64,000 nt of DNA from Cylicocyclus nassatus (GCA_958299035.1 CATQJL010000316.1:26852012-26916011), one strand, 5' to 3'. Shown: positions 1 to 12,795, counted from the stretch's first letter. Program-made: numbers and translations. Notes: generated by a model not told the origin, from the letters alone.

Positions 1-2053
1 TCGAAAAGATGAGTGCATAGATATCACTAATGAGTTGGCGCCTTATCAGAGCCTTTGCGGCTTCTGAGGCCAAGTTGAGGCCAAGCGAATAGGTATATAA
101 GAAAGTATGAGCTCAGTTACTGGTGCAGTGGTCTGCAATACCACTTTGTTGGCATCTGTTTAGGTAAGCATTAGTTTGATCCTGCATTCATTTTTGAGCT
201 CTTGGCTCACTGACGCATTGGGCGTCTTCCTAAGTCTTGAAGCGGTTTTTGATAGGATAGTTCACTTATGCATGCGACAATTTCAGACTCTGAAGAAGTC
301 GATACCGCCGAAACGTTAGTCGAATAAAGGATTTACCAATCCCGGTGTCCAGCTAAACAAGCCACACCAAGCATCTGCAACATGCCGAGATTAATCGAGA
401 GTCGAACTTGGACAATTTTAAAACAATCAGGGACGAGTATCTAAAACGTTGGCTAGAAGTTCTTATACAGAATTCTCTTTACCAGCTGAGACAAAAGCTC
501 TTGATTTTATTCAGTCCATGCAAAGTTATAATATTTTCTCGTTGTGTCACACTTCATGTCTAGTTTTGGAAGAAATTGTAGCTTCTACATATAAGATAAT
601 TGACTGCAGGTGTGGGGGCAATCATATAGAGCCTATTGTCCGGTGCAAAAGTAGTATCACGTGAAAGTGAAAGCGGCTCGCGCGTACTTTCATTGTTGGA
701 AAACTCATGGGATCGCAGTTAATAAAACCGCGCTCGCGTCAGAGGTTGCGCTTTCGTCAGGCGGTAGCCTACAGATTTGCATACTCATCCGAAAACAAAA
801 AGCGGAAAAATATTTTAGATAAATTAAGTGGGCTTACCAAAATGTAAATTAGGGGTATGGAAAAGCTGAAGCTTTGGATATTCTGCTGGTATGTTTTACA
901 AGGCACTGAATTTTGGAATAAATGGTTTTTGTGAAAACTGCGGGTGATCAACTCTCACAGGATAAGGTTGTTATTTATTAAAGCCTTCATGTACTTCACT
1001 GAGGATACACTTTTACTCCAAGTTAATGCATTGCAAAAGCGGGATACATGTAACTCAAAATCGTGTTTCAAAGATTTGAACGAGAAGAAGAAAAGAAAAT
1101 CAAAGCATTGAGTTAACAAGGGAAGGATGGTTGAACGAAATGGTCTTTTGAGATGGGTTGTATATCATAGTGGAGAACACAAAACGCTAATTCCAGATCT
1201 GTCTTCCTTATCTGCGTCGCATTCTTGGACGAGAAGTTATGTGCGTTTGTGTGAAGGAGCAAAAAAATGAATGTTTTTCTGGGATAAAAACCGTTTTTAA
1301 AATTTTCCCAGCGCTTGAATGAGACAGCCGGATATACCTCACTTAAGATTATTTATTCTATAGAGTGCTGGAAAGATTACCGCTTGTTCGCTTAAGCGCT
1401 AGGAATAATGTTACTACTATTTTTATATTATTTGCACATCCAATTTTTTCTCCAATAAATGCTCATAACTTCAGGTGCAGGAATGCGCCCAGATAAGGAA
1501 GACATATTTGGATTCAGCATTTTTTGCCCTCCAACATAGTATACAAATCATCGCAAAAAGTCACTTCGACTGACCATCCTTCCCTTGTAAGAAATATGAA
1601 GAGCTTACCACTAGCTACAAAGCTAACAGAAAGTGAGAGATAAATGCTTTGTATTGGTTGACGAATTGGTAGGCATGTTAATTCAGCTACAGGCTGCTGC
1701 ATGACGAAGTCGTAAAGCGCATGAGTCGCAGGGTTTACAACAGTGAAGATGCGCGCGCGCCGTTTCGCGCCCGCTCAACTAATATGCTTTTGCGCCTTGG
1801 TCATGCAGTAGCATTTATGTAAATCTTCGAGCTATATGCCCGTAGAATAGCTATCACCCAAACAATCACCCCAGCAAATTCGTACATCAAATTTTCGTGA
1901 TTGTTGTTGCGAAGACTGAAAATTCACCTGTTTGCTCGAACTCCTTTGTAGTGACATTGACTTATACACGTTTCTTCGGTCGCATTTTTGAAGGAACCGT
2001 TCTTTCAAATCTCTTTGCAACCAAATTTATATGCTTCCTAGAAGCTCTTTGTA
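1..2053. other. No gene recognised; old repeat-derived DNA
   Basis: No reading frame here resembles a known family and I could not build a spliced gene. The short open frame at 449-664 (plus) opens with TTG and has no recognisable domain, so I do not call it. About 1,100-1,480 is a diverged match to about 23,640-23,960: both carry a GATGGG-TGTATA block and end with a CTCCAATAA-T-CTCATAA motif, so this is probably an old dispersed repeat. A GC-rich patch near 1,745-1,775 consists of CGCGCG-type sequence. Confidence 0.5.
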
Positions 2054-2920
2054 TTAGGTCGTTCTATAAGTTCGTAGCGTCCTTATAGACCGACAAAATC
2101 GTCAATTTACAGCAAAAATAAATCAGAACTGTATTCCTCGTTGTGGCGCCCGACCTTTTGGCACATTCCTGTTAACTTCGCAATTTCAATTTTTCAAACG
2201 GCAGCCCGCCGGGTCTCAAGAAAGTCATCTAACCAGCGCTCAAGCTACTTGCTGAAATCGAGACATGCACCATTTATGATGTTCGCTAGCGAGCGGAGCA
2301 AATGATAACCAGATAGAGCGAGATTCGTAGAGTATTTTGGGTACTGAAGTACCTTCCAGTCAAGTCGAGCTGGACAGTTTTGACCAGTTTGCCGTACGAG
2401 GCTATGTTTCTCATGCAGAAAATCTCAATGAATCTGTCTGTTAGGCTTTTTCTGCGGTAGGGCCTGGTTTAGACGATACAGTTGGATCGCTTACGGTATG
2501 GTTGACCATCGCCAACTTGTACAGCAATTTTCAGTGCAATACGTCCTGTCCGCCCCCTGAAAAAGTTCCCTTGTTCAGGGACATCCTGCTCAGCCCTGAT
2601 GTTTTGTAGCAATCCAATATTCTTTTTTGTCTCCTATTGATATGCGAGCGCTTCCATAATCGATAGAAAAATTTGTGCAAAAGCGTCCTTTTCGTGAGGA
2701 AAAATGCGCAAATGCCGAATATGTTCCTTTTGCCTTTCAACGTTCCCATCTTTAGAAGCTTCGAAATTTGAATGAATCAGCTTTCTACCGGAATCAATAG
2801 GCATATTTCAAAAAGCACAATCAGCCTTAAAAATGGTATACACAGCCTGCCGCAAATCAACCGCTCGTCAAAGATATGAGGACGAAAATGAAAACGCTAC
2901 GAACTTATGGAATGACCTAA
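2054..2920 (-). mobile_element. Mariner-family DNA transposon, deleted and decayed
   Basis: The element is bounded by inverted repeats beginning TTAGGTCGTTCTATAAG on the left and TTAGGTCATTCCATAAG read inward from the right. Both ends abut a TA dinucleotide (2,052-2,053 and 2,921-2,922), the target duplication expected of Tc1/mariner elements. At about 870 bp it is shorter than a typical 1.3-kb mariner, so it has lost internal sequence. The minus strand carries remnants of the transposase C-terminus, listed separately. It lies outside any gene I could build. Confidence 0.85.
2200..2749 (-). pseudogene. Mariner transposase remnant
   Basis: Read on the minus strand, about 2,372 down to 2,200 encodes a peptide with W-VL-YP-YS-LA-S-YHL-RSL, then a WLDDF-E-R tail. 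This is the conserved C-terminal pattern of mariner (D34D) transposases, whose usual form has P-YSPDLAPSDYHLF. Some key positions are substituted, the final catalytic Asp of the SDY motif being read as Gly. The segment from about 2,749 to 2,531 is open but poorly conserved and is separated by stops and frame changes. The remnant cannot encode an active enzyme. Confidence 0.75.
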
Positions 2921-3224
2921 TACATCTCAAAATTTGCATGGTTTCATCTCTTCACAATAGTTAAAAAATGGTAGCACTACATGCCATTAAAAAATTCGAT
3001 GCAATTTTTTTATACTTTGTTGAAATGCAAATGAGTTGGAATGAGAAGTGTTGAGCTGTGGAACATAGTACTTTGAATATAGCTAATCAAGTTTACAATT
3101 ATGACTTTCGATCATTGTTATGGTTACTCAAAATTCTACGATCAAGCCAATTTTTATGACTGCTATTTCGGGCTAGAGAATATTTCCATAGCATTGCAAC
3201 CTAGTCGTATGGTTCGGTTGGGTT

Positions 3225-4609
3225 CAGGGTCAAGCGTGTTGATGCGATCCGGAACCCTCATTTACGACCCCCCCCCTTGAGTGTACCCATCCGTACGACC
3301 CCCTCCCCCCTCCCCCCACTTCCGCCCCTTCTCCAACCTCCCCCATCTATCCCGCTTACCTTCCCTGCCCACATTCCTCCAGGTAACCTGCATAAATGAA
3401 TGTCAATCTCAAAAAACAAATGCGTGAGAACTTTAGTGAGGTTTCGGAAGCAGGATTCCTAGGCCAATGGGTGCGCCCAGCATCTGTAGCACACATAAAC
3501 ACCTTCAATGATGCTTGAGATTCTGCAAGTTTTTTTTGAATTTTCAGGCATACTTCAGACCAGCAAATTCGATTCCCGTAGGCGACACAAATTTTTGCAC
3601 GGAGAAAAAATGACATTCTTGGACTACAAAAGATGTTTTCGACTAAGAAGCTCACTTCCTACCTCTTTCACAGTTTTTTCCGCGCAAAAAGCCGCTTGAG
3701 CGCCGTCCAGAACGACGTCAAAAACGTGCATGAGCACGGTAGTTTGAAAATTCGTAACTAAGGGCAGGAAAAGACTGAGAGGCTGCAAAGAACAGGTTCT
3801 GTAGTATTGTGCCCAAACTATCCATAGAAAAAGTTTTAGCTTTTGAGGAGCAGTAAGCTCAAAAAAGTTTAGATGCGACTCTCGCAAATTTAGATGCGAT
3901 CTTAAAAAGCAAAAACTGGGATTTTTGAGCTTAAAATTTTGTAACTTATCAGAGAAATTATAAAACAGCTTGCAATATCTATGAGGGAAAGTAGAAGGAT
4001 TGTCTCGTATTACAGCAAAATTACAAGCAACAAACTTCAATAGATCCGGAAAAATTTAGATTCGACCCAGGTACGACCCCCCTTTTGTAATTTTTTGCCA
4101 CCATACATAAAATCATGAGAAAATCCACAGTCAAAAAATGACACCAAATTTTGCAGTGATATAGCAGAGCATCTCCAAAGTACAAATAAATCATATGGGT
4201 CCGTGAAAAACATTACAAAAAGATTTAGAAATTCATGATGGTCACAGCTGGTAAAGATATTCGCTTTTGTTGAGTGTGTGAGACTTCAGGAAAGCTCCTA
4301 AGTCAAGATTTCTAGGGCAATCGGTGCATTTTGCATTTTTATCAACTCATACATCCTTCAAAAGTGTTTTGAGCTTTTGTAAATGTTTTTCTTTGAGAAT
4401 TTTTACAGATTTTTTATCTTTTTTATTTTGATTACTACTTTTTTGTAGATTTATTGTAAAAAACATAACTAATTATCTGTCTGCTTCTTGATTCCCTTTT
4501 AAGCTTAGGGTGTTTTAGCCTAACTACCCCCTCTTACGACCCCCCCCCCACCTTAAGTACCCTCTTTACGACCCCCCGTTGTGACAGTCGCATCACAAGC
4601 TTGATCCTG
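3225..4609. mobile_element. hAT-type non-autonomous transposon, copy A
   Basis: The ends are imperfect inverted repeats: CAGGGTCAAGCGTGTTGATG on the left and CAGGATCAAGCTTGTGATG read inward from the right. The flanks carry GTTGGGTT (3,217-3,224) and GTTAGGTT (4,610-4,617), an 8-bp target duplication with one mismatch, the length produced by hAT transposases. Both subterminal regions have poly-C/poly-G tracts with repeated TACGACCCCCC blocks. Copy B is at 26,599-27,868 in the opposite orientation. A 138-codon open frame at 3,624-4,040 (minus) has a similar counterpart in copy B, but shows no transposase motif; I regard it as chance openness in related copies. Confidence 0.8.
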
Positions 4610-4617
4610 GTTAGGTT

Positions 4618-5689
4618 TTCTGGTCTGAAGTTTCAATCTGAAAGTAAGTACTCCAAATGATGTTTTCAGAAGTCTTCCTAGTCTGCCGTAAAGTTTTTTT
4701 GCGAAGTAGCAAGATCGAAACTTTTTGGAAAGCGGTGGGTAGCATTTTCATGAGTGTGCTGGAAAATGGAACGGCTCTAAGTACTGCATGCACAAAACCT
4801 CATCTGAATCTCACCATTACTTGTACCGCTTTCCAAGATTGAAGCTGCGCTGGCAATAATGATATAAGCTTGCAAAGTAGACTCTTCGGAAAAGAGATTC
4901 GATAAGATTCTTTGCTTTGTAGGTAAGTTTAGAAACTCTTGGAAATTCCGCTAATAGTTTGAGGATGTGCAAGTACAAGTCGATTTGTGAGCTGCAGGTG
5001 AGGTCGTGTGCAGCACTATCACGATCGACAGGAACGTTTGTCATCAGCGCAAGCTCTTTGCGTGCAGAATGAATAAGAACATCCATCCCGTCAGAACAAC
5101 TTGGTTAGAATTCGAAATGGTTTCCTCGTTGATCATTAGAGCGAGTCAGAAGTTATTCTCCAAATTTTTTTGAAGAAAACTTGAAACGATTGTAGCCTTT
5201 TGCCATTGATTTTTGCCAAGCTTTTAGAAAAGTGTGTTTTCCTTCAAAACACTTCTGTTCTCGCTGCAAAAATATCAGGTTGTCCCAAAAGTAAGCTCCT
5301 TTTCTAGATGATTCAAGTTTTTTTGTTTTCCTAGCAGAGTTAGGGTTTATTCGATAGAGCGAAGCAAGCTCTACAAATCGATGGCAAAATATCCCCAAGT
5401 CGTAATTCAAGTGAAGTCTGAAATCGAAATCGAAAAACCTAATCACCCAAGAATTGGATTTTTGCGAAAAAAAATCCCACGCACTTTCAACTTGGTCATT
5501 ATACAATAGACACACTCAAATATGCCATTACTGGATTTTATCCGCGCTCTCAAGGTACAATACCGCTCACAGAATATGCAAAATTTCCTTCAACCTCGCG
5601 GAATTCTGAAAATCCGCCAAAGTCACGATATTCAGGGATTTCGCGACATTCTAGGATCCGCGGAATCACGGGACTCACGCGGAATAGGC
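4618..5689. other. No gene recognised
   Basis: AT-rich sequence with several short open frames on the minus strand (4,817-5,086 and 5,153-5,515), none with recognisable motifs or convincing splice context. The sequence around 5,272-5,292 (GGTTGTCCCAAAAGTA) resembles a mariner terminal repeat, but no partner end was found nearby, so no element is called. Confidence 0.45.
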
Positions 5690-5690
5690 A

Positions 5691-6245
5691 GCGCCATAAC
5701 TTCCTTTGGAATGAATACATTCTGAATCCGGGAACAGCATTGCGTTCAGCTCGTCAAGGGCAAATCTTCTGATGTACAGCATGCTCTCGATTTCCTGTTC
5801 CCAGTTTTCACAAATTTTTCTGTGGAGGTCATTTCACAAAGATGTAACGCAGTTTCTGTGAAACTGCGAGATTCTAGTAAGTACTACTCTATAGTAATGT
5901 CCTTGTAAGTTATCGTGCGCTAAAAAGTAGACGCCGACTGCCTTCCAAAAGAGAAAAAGCGTTAGTGAATTCTGGAAAAATCACGCGTTTTTAAATTCTA
6001 CTCGCCGTGACTTCCTTCGGAATGAATACATTCTAAATCCGAAAAAGACATTGTGCCCAGCTCATCAAGCCTTAGATTTATCGATAAACAACATGTCGTT
6101 GTTTTCCGATTCCAGCATTCTTGAATCTTTCTGCGGACATCTTTTCGCAAAGGTGTAAGGCAGCGTGCATTGCTCCTAGTGGATTTCAGGAAGGACATTT
6201 TGATAGTACTTCCTCTGTAGATTATGGAGCGCTGAAAAGTTATCA
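5691..6245 (-). repeat. Diverged direct duplication of a ~240-bp segment
   Basis: About 5,691-5,935 and 6,002-6,243 are the same sequence at roughly 70 percent identity. The common core, read on the plus strand, runs from ACTTCCTT-GGAATGAATACATTCT to the AAAAGT near each end. On the minus strand both copies give a similar peptide in one frame (LDEL, ECIHS, GS-G conserved), which is open for 82 codons in the right copy (5,998-6,246) but interrupted in the left. Substitutions do not favour synonymous sites clearly, so this may be a decayed duplicated exon or simply a repeat. Family not recognised. Confidence 0.5.
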
Positions 6246-6587
6246 CAGGCGTCTCTTTAAGGAGATAGAAGTGCTAGTGTATTGTGAAAAAAATCATGTC
6301 TTTCATATTTTACTCACCATAACAAAATATGAAGCTATCTTGCTAAACAGGTGTGATTTTCGAAATCAGCAGGTCCAATAAGATTTATGAGCAAGTTTTC
6401 CGAGATGTTCTGGTTACTTCATTTTTTCTGTCTTACTACGCTCTAATCGCCCATGGATTTTGGTCCAAATGGAGAAGATCTTGAGTTGTAGGAAAACTTC
6501 GCTTATAGAGATTTTCGGACATGCTGCTTACGAAAATCGTGGTCATTGAGGAATGCGGGGGTCTTTCTGCAGAGCTACGTTGAAGTA

Positions 6588-7247
6588 ACTGTAACTGAGT
6601 CACAAAAGTTCGTCTTCGCCTTTACTTCTCGTGTATCTGCCAGAAAACTTGCTTGCTTGCTTTTATAGATCAAAGTTACTAGGAATTCCATCGAATGGTG
6701 CATGTCTAAGGCTCTATTTTGTAAAAATCGCCGAATTACGAGCGTACGAATACACGTGCTCATGAATTTTGCTCAAAAGGTAAAGGCCGCATACTTGGTT
6801 GGAATTCCTTCGTGAGTGGTTGCATGACATTCTGACTGCAGATATTGTCTTCACTAAACGGTCCTACTGTATTGAATATGGTGGTTGTGTGTGCTTCAGC
6901 TGCTTAACTTAATATCAAAGCAGTTTCGTAGCTAAAGCTCAGATCTATCTAACCATCAGATGCAACACAGAATGATCCATTAAGCGATGTGAACAGATTT
7001 AATCAGCGTGTTGTATAGCCACTCGCGATGAAATTTCAACAAAGTATGCTATCTTTACCTTTGAGGCAAAATTCATGAGGACGTGTTTTCGTAGGCTTGT
7101 AACTCGGCGATTTTTATAAAGTGAAGCCTGAGACATGCATCATTCGATGGCACAGTTCCTAGTAACTTTGATCTATGAAAGCAAGCAGGCAAGTTTTCTG
7201 AGAGATACATGAGAAGTAAAGACGAAGTTTTGTGACTCAGTTGCTAA
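6588..7247. repeat. Foldback (inverted repeat) element
   Basis: About 6,588-6,800 and 7,045-7,247 are inverted copies of each other, roughly 75-80 percent identical by eye. For example GATCAAAGTTACTAGGAA on the left answers AGTAACTTTGATC on the right. The loop between them is about 245 bp. No open frame suggests a transposase, so it is best read as an old MITE or foldback. Ends and target duplication are not sharply defined. Confidence 0.6.
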
Positions 7248-7249
7248 GT

Positions 7250-8950
7250 ACGCCCACCTGATGAGCACCCTATACAGTATCATTAAAGGTCTTTACAAAG
7301 GCAATCTCCGCTCATAATTGACATTACGCCAAAATTCATATCCGAGCGTGGATATAATCATGCAGCATTCACTGATGTACTGACAATATATAAGCGGGCC
7401 TTTTGAACACCACTGATTCTTCTAATCTGCTCATGAAGCAGAGAGCAAAGGCGGTGTTAGCTGCAACAACACTGTCAACTGTGAAAAGTATGTTTCAACC
7501 CACTTGGAAATATTACAATTGAGACGTTCTTTGAAAATAAGACATAACGATCGCTTTACGTAGTCCAAACATCGTGACGCTAGACCCATGTGCATGAAAC
7601 GCATGTGAGGCATTACCGTTAGACACATTTCTGAACAGTGATGTTATATGGAATGACTCAATAGTGTAACTACGATCAATCTTGATTTGTCGTAGTTTAT
7701 CATAGTGTTACGCAAGTGGAAGGGTATTTTGCAACAAGCCGGATGACAATCCTGTTTAGAAACCGCGATCCTGTCACTTCGTCCATGGATAGAGCTATGA
7801 TAGGTCTGATCTTATAGTCTGTGAAAGAAATGGACTGCTGCTGTGCGCCGGAATTTTATGTGTTTTTACGATACCACAAATTATCGTACAGTATGGGTTA
7901 TTTAGTTTGAACTTACCGATAAATCTCTAGCTAAGATCGCTTCTTTACCAAGCTTCGTCTAAAGAGGGCTTAGTTGTTTGCGAAAGAAAATCCTTTTTAG
8001 TAAACACACGTTAAATTGACGTATTTGAAAGGAGTTGCTCGGTAATTTCGCGGTTCAGCTTCTTAGATATAATCATAAATTTGCGGCGTCCTTAACCAGC
8101 TAACGAATATTCCCTTTATTGGTTAACCAAAGCTGGGGGGAGCACGGATGGGCGGGCATTATTGAAGGGGGTGGACCGACTTGGGGTCCTCGTGCCTCTT
8201 TCCTGTTCCGAAGCGATTTCCTCGCTTTCGAAGCAACATTTTGCGCTGCAACTTGGGCATTGGCTTGATAGGAGGTTTTGTCATACGCTGCCAAAAGCTC
8301 AAAACCCTTGACATGTGGTTTGCATTTAACGCGAAGTTGGTCTCGCAAACGTTACAGGGACCAACGACTTTTTGGTACGTAAACGCATTTATTCATTGAG
8401 TTGACGAAAAATCTGGACAGATGATGAGCAAATCTTTAGCGCTACCGGAAATAGAAGTTTGTCCAACATAGTGACCCTAACAATTTCGCCAAAGTCAGTT
8501 TCATTTTGAATTTTGAAAGTTTTGCTCGGTGGTTTGCTAGTGCGCCACAGCCACTAGAAGAGAAATGTACATTTCGTTCAATGAGGAATATGCCGAAATT
8601 TTGGCATAATGCAACTTTGATGTAAGACCGCACAAAGGTACAAATTATTTTGGCTTGCTCTCAATCCTCCTCCACCTGAGTTTGTCCATAAGCGTCGTGT
8701 CCTTCGCCTTGCCAGCAATGCTCAGGTTTTGCGCACAGAGAAAATATGAAATACTACATGAAGTGCCGCCGAAAATGTTCTCAGTCAGCGAAGGGCCTCA
8801 AGTTCTCCAGAAAGCAGTTGTCATGCACACCAATCTCATCTTTCTCAAACATTAGCAAACGTTGGAAAACATCGCATGTGCTTTCAATTTATCGCAAAAA
8901 AGCTAAGTATCATGCAATCTACCAGAAAATCAAGCGTGAAAAATTTTTGC
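7250..8950. other. No gene recognised
   Basis: Mixed AT-rich intergenic sequence. The GC-richer part at about 8,125-8,260 matches a stretch at 44,290-44,370: both contain a TTCCGAAGC/TTCCGGAG block followed by TTTTGC-GC(G)CAACTTGGG. It is therefore a fragment of a dispersed repeat. The open frames crossing it on both strands are by-products. Confidence 0.45.
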
Positions 8951-9999
8951 AAGAACATCTCATTTTAAATCAAAACAACATTACTGCACTGCCGCAAGAA
9001 GTTTCTCAGCGCTTTATGCTGTAAGACATTTCAAAGAACATCAAAGGGCAAAATTCGGGTTTCATTCGACAGAGTTGACCAAATATGAATATAATGGCCT
9101 CAAATAAAATTCTATTAAAAATCATGGCGAGCCACACATTGGGGCAAACCCTTTCTATATCGTGCATTTGCTCTATCCATCCGCCATTCTTTGGGTAGTA
9201 TGATAATTCAGTGAATAGCAAAATTTGATTATGGCAAAAAATCATACGTCGAAATTTCGGTGATTTTCTGACAGCATATAAATATGCTGTCATATAAACC
9301 TATAGAAGTATGAGTATGTAATTTCAGCTTTTCTTTAGGTTGATGCAAAAATGGTAGCCTTTTTGCGGATTCTTACTTTAACGTGCTATATTGAAAAGCT
9401 TATATTTCTGAATGCGGTAGAATCACTGGAGGCATCAGACCCTTTTGCGATACATTACACTTTTATCCGTACTTTTCCCTTATTTGGACCCATTTTTTCC
9501 AAAAAAGGGTAATGCTTTCCTTGCATCATATTTTGGTCAAGCTTCATAGGAAGGAGTTTCAAGCTTCTGTCAGTGTCAAAAAATTTGACTTGCCATTTAC
9601 ATGTTTAGCAAGTTTTACCAACAGTTTGTGTTGCACTACCTAGCAACATAAGTCTAACCTGTTTTTTTAGTCAATAACGACTCCACTTTCGATTGAACGG
9701 TTTGAAAAATGAACATTGTAATCATAGTAACATCACCCTGTTATCAATGAACAAGATAAACATGCCCAAAATAGAGAAGTGCGCTAAAGCAGCGAGGTAC
9801 TACTTTAAGCCATCATCTATAGAATCTCTTCCTTTCTAAACTCGAATGACAAAAAGTTTGAAGAAAAATACATTCTTGAATCATTGTTTAAAGCGATAGT
9901 ATATTCTTATAATGGTTCTAAATTGTTTTGCTCTCAAAGAAATTAGTTGAACAGCTTTTTGGCAATTGCAAATGCTTTTTTACCTAACCGGAGATGATT

Positions 10000-10889
10000 T
10001 CGGAAGAACATGTCAAAACGGACGTGTCGCGAATTGGGCCTCCAGCTACCCACGTCAGTGGTGTTACGGCTCTCCTGCATCAGCGAGGGGAGCCAAGGGT
10101 CCGCTCCGTGAAAGAGTGGAACGTATCATGTGGGGTGGCCACCTGTGTGAACGCTACTTATGCCTGCCACAAGGGTACTATATATACACGTAGAGGCCCT
10201 TGCCACCAGCTTGCTTAGCAGTTGCTCGACCCTGCGACTCGAACTCTCCCAATCATCGACAGTTGGGGCGTGCACACATAACCATGGCACTTAGCTAGCA
10301 TCGTGCGAGCCTTCTAACAGATCTTCCCCACTGGGCTTAATCACAAACACACGATAATAATAGTGACATGAGATATCCCCGGAGCCACACCGAGCTGTGG
10401 CCCACCGCTCCAAACAAATCACACATGCAAAATGCCCACCATTTATCCACAACTATTCCCTAAACTCAAACAAAGGGGGTGGGTACAGCCAGCCAGATCT
10501 TAACCTAGGGGCCGACAATATCGGAAACCCCCCGTGGCGGTGTCGCGGCGTACGCCAGGCGCGAGCGCGCACGGGGTTACCTCGTCTGCGGAGTTGCCTG
10601 TCCTCCGTGGCGTGTTGGATGTAGAAGACGCGTGAATTGGGGACGGCGCTGCATCGATCGACACGTGTGAAGATGAGACTGGGACCCAACCGCTCACCAG
10701 GTAACGAAATAGACGACTGATTGCAGCGGTAGCGATGGGAAAGCGGGAGCAGCGCGAGGACAGCGTTTTCGGACCCCTCGCAGCGCGGCGGCGAACTCCT
10801 TTGAAGGAAGTCGCGAATCCGCGACAACAAGAGCGTATCAATTCTTCTGGCCCGTGGCGGGAAGGCGGTCCAGTATCTATGAAAAATCC
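10000..10889. other. GC-rich block inside the foldback loop, origin unknown
   Basis: This stretch is much richer in G+C than its surroundings and is open in several frames on both strands (for example 10,453-10,953 minus and 10,397-10,624 plus). That is a common effect of base composition, not evidence of coding. It contains a TATA-like CTATATATACACG at about 10,180 and resembles the promoter-bearing LTRs elsewhere in the window in composition. The sequence TGTCGCG at 10,024 and CGCGACA near 10,836 are inverted, but no target duplication flanks them, so I do not call an LTR. Confidence 0.35.
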
Positions 10890-10893
10890 TTAA

Positions 10894-11167
10894 CCCATTG
10901 ACGACGACGGCTAACTTTGCGTGGCGGCGCTGTGGGACGACGCGATTTTGCACAACACTTTCGGCGCGGAAAAATTTTGCGATTATCTACGAAATGTAAA
11001 AATGTTTGTAAACAACTACAGATATCTTCTTGGACCGCGAAGTCTACAGGCTCCAAAAGTGCAATAGTTTGAAAAGTTGCTAAACTGTACAAGAAATACT
11101 AGATATGGAAAGGATATGATTTTGCAAGGCGTGTGGGCCACTGGTGGTCCACATCGTCGTCAATGGG
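10894..11167. mobile_element. piggyBac-type MITE (TTAA flanked)
   Basis: Perfect 14-bp inverted repeats CCCATTGACGACGA lie immediately inside TTAA on both sides (10,890-10,893 and 11,168-11,171). TTAA duplication is the signature of piggyBac transposases. The 274-bp interior has no coding capacity, so it depends on an enzyme encoded elsewhere. The element lies in the loop of the large foldback and therefore inserted after or within it. Confidence 0.88.
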
Positions 11168-12795
11168 TTAAACTACAGAACGAGCCTTTTTTAAAAAATG
11201 AAACAGAAAAAAAATTTTCCCGGGAACTTTGTTTTTGACGAGGCATGGCCGCACTCCAATAGGACAAATAAAGGCGGAAAAAGCTTGGTTAAAGAAAAGT
11301 TACGAAAATAATATCAAAAAGTTGTCAGTTTTTTCAACATTTTCTCAGTAGTCCCAAATTATAGAATTTTCTGGTTTTTTGCGTACTCAGCAGCCAAATG
11401 TTTCGCAAAAACTGTCAAAGGATGCCCTACCCTTACACTTACAGAAATGAGTAGAGCTTTGACAATCGCTTTTTCCAAAAGAAATTTATGGGTCGTATCC
11501 CATTTTAAGGCGCCGATATCTCAGTTTAGCTGATTTCGAAGAAAGCATTTGCAATTACCAAACATCATCTGCAATTACCTATTCTGGGCATGTTTAGCCT
11601 GTTCATTGATAACAGGGTGATGTTGCTATGATTACAATGCCCATTTTTTAAGCTGTTCAATCGAAAGTGGAGTCGTTATTGACTAAAAAACAGGTTCGAC
11701 TTATGTTGCTAGGTAGTGCAACACAAACTGTTGGTAAAACTTGTTAAACATGTAAATGGCAAGTCAAATTTTTTGACACTGACAGAAGCTTGACACTCTT
11801 CCTATGAAGCTTGACCAAAATATGATGCAAGGAAAGAAGCATTACCCTCTTTTGGAAAAAATGGGTCCAAATAAGGGAAAAGTACGGATGAAAGTGTAAT
11901 GTGTTGCAAAAGGGTCTGATGCCTCCAGTGATTCTACCGCATTCAGAAATATAAACATTTCAATATAGCACGTTGAAGTAAGAATCCGCAAAAAGGCTAC
12001 CATTTTTGCATCAACCTAAAGAAAAGCTGAAATTACATTCTCATACTTCTATAGGTTTATATTACAAATTTATCTGTCAAAAACAAGCCGAGGATCGCTT
12101 GCTAGAGCTAAAGGCCAGATTCTTCTAATTTTTAATATTGGAAATAGTGACCACAATACCGCTAACTTTGAACTCGGCGTGGGCCGCCGGAATTCAAAGT
12201 TCACGCCAAAAAACGGCTGCTCAATAGGATGTGGTCATTTAAATCAGCATGAGTAATCCGTTTTGAGTGAAGTTGTGAAATTGATTGCCTAAGCACACCG
12301 ACCGCATGTCACTGGCTATAGACTTCTATCTATCAGGTATGCTTTGCCAGGCTATGTTGAGTAGTGCTTTTGTACATGGATTTCACGCATTTTGAACGAA
12401 GATATAACTACGCGACACGAAATTTTCATAGGTTTTGCTCTAACACCAGTAAACTTCATGTTTTTTTTTGATATTCAAGATGCAACTTTAAGGAGCGCTT
12501 ATAACTTTACATCAATCTAATATTAGGTCATTTCGATAATTTCGCTCTTTTCGACGGTCACTTCACACAGAGCAGAGATTCTTGAAAGCTATCTGTGGCT
12601 CGTCAAAGCTTTTGAAAGAATTTTATTTGAGGCCATTGAATTCATATTTGGTCAACTCCGTTGAATGAAACGCGAATTTTGCCCTTTGATGTTCTTTGAA
12701 ATGTCTCAAAGCATAAAGCTTAACAAACTTCCTGCGGCAAACTGCAGTAATGTTCTTTTGATTTAATCACCATCAATGAGATGTTCTTGCATAAC

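Larger units (their letters stand above)
8955..12795. repeat. Large foldback, arms ~0.8-1.2 kb
   Basis: The left arm (about 8,955-9,775) and right arm (about 11,575-12,795) are inverted copies. Matching landmarks are CCTGTTATCAATGAACA near 9,738 and TGTTCATTGATAACAGG near 11,600, the TTTGCGGATTCTTAC block, and the ATAAAGC-CTT-CTGC-GCA block at the outer ends. The right arm carries about 540 bp of extra or diverged sequence (12,065-12,610) absent from the left. The loop (9,775-11,575) contains a GC-rich block and a piggyBac-type MITE. No transposase frame was found. Confidence 0.8.

Noticed and set aside
3624..4040. 138-codon frame as a host gene
   Set aside because: It lies wholly inside a hAT-type element with clear ends and 8-bp duplications; its resemblance to 27,265-27,555 comes from the two related copies.
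5272..5292. A mariner terminus (GGTTGTCCCAAAAGTA)
   Set aside because: No inverted partner or TA-flanked second end was found.
10024..10842. A third LTR bounded by TGTCGCG and CGCGACA
   Set aside because: The termini are inverted, but no 4-6 bp target duplication flanks them and no second copy is in the window.
10453..10953. 166-codon minus-strand frame in the GC-rich block
   Set aside because: High G+C lengthens chance frames; competing frames are open on both strands, and no motif or splice support was found.
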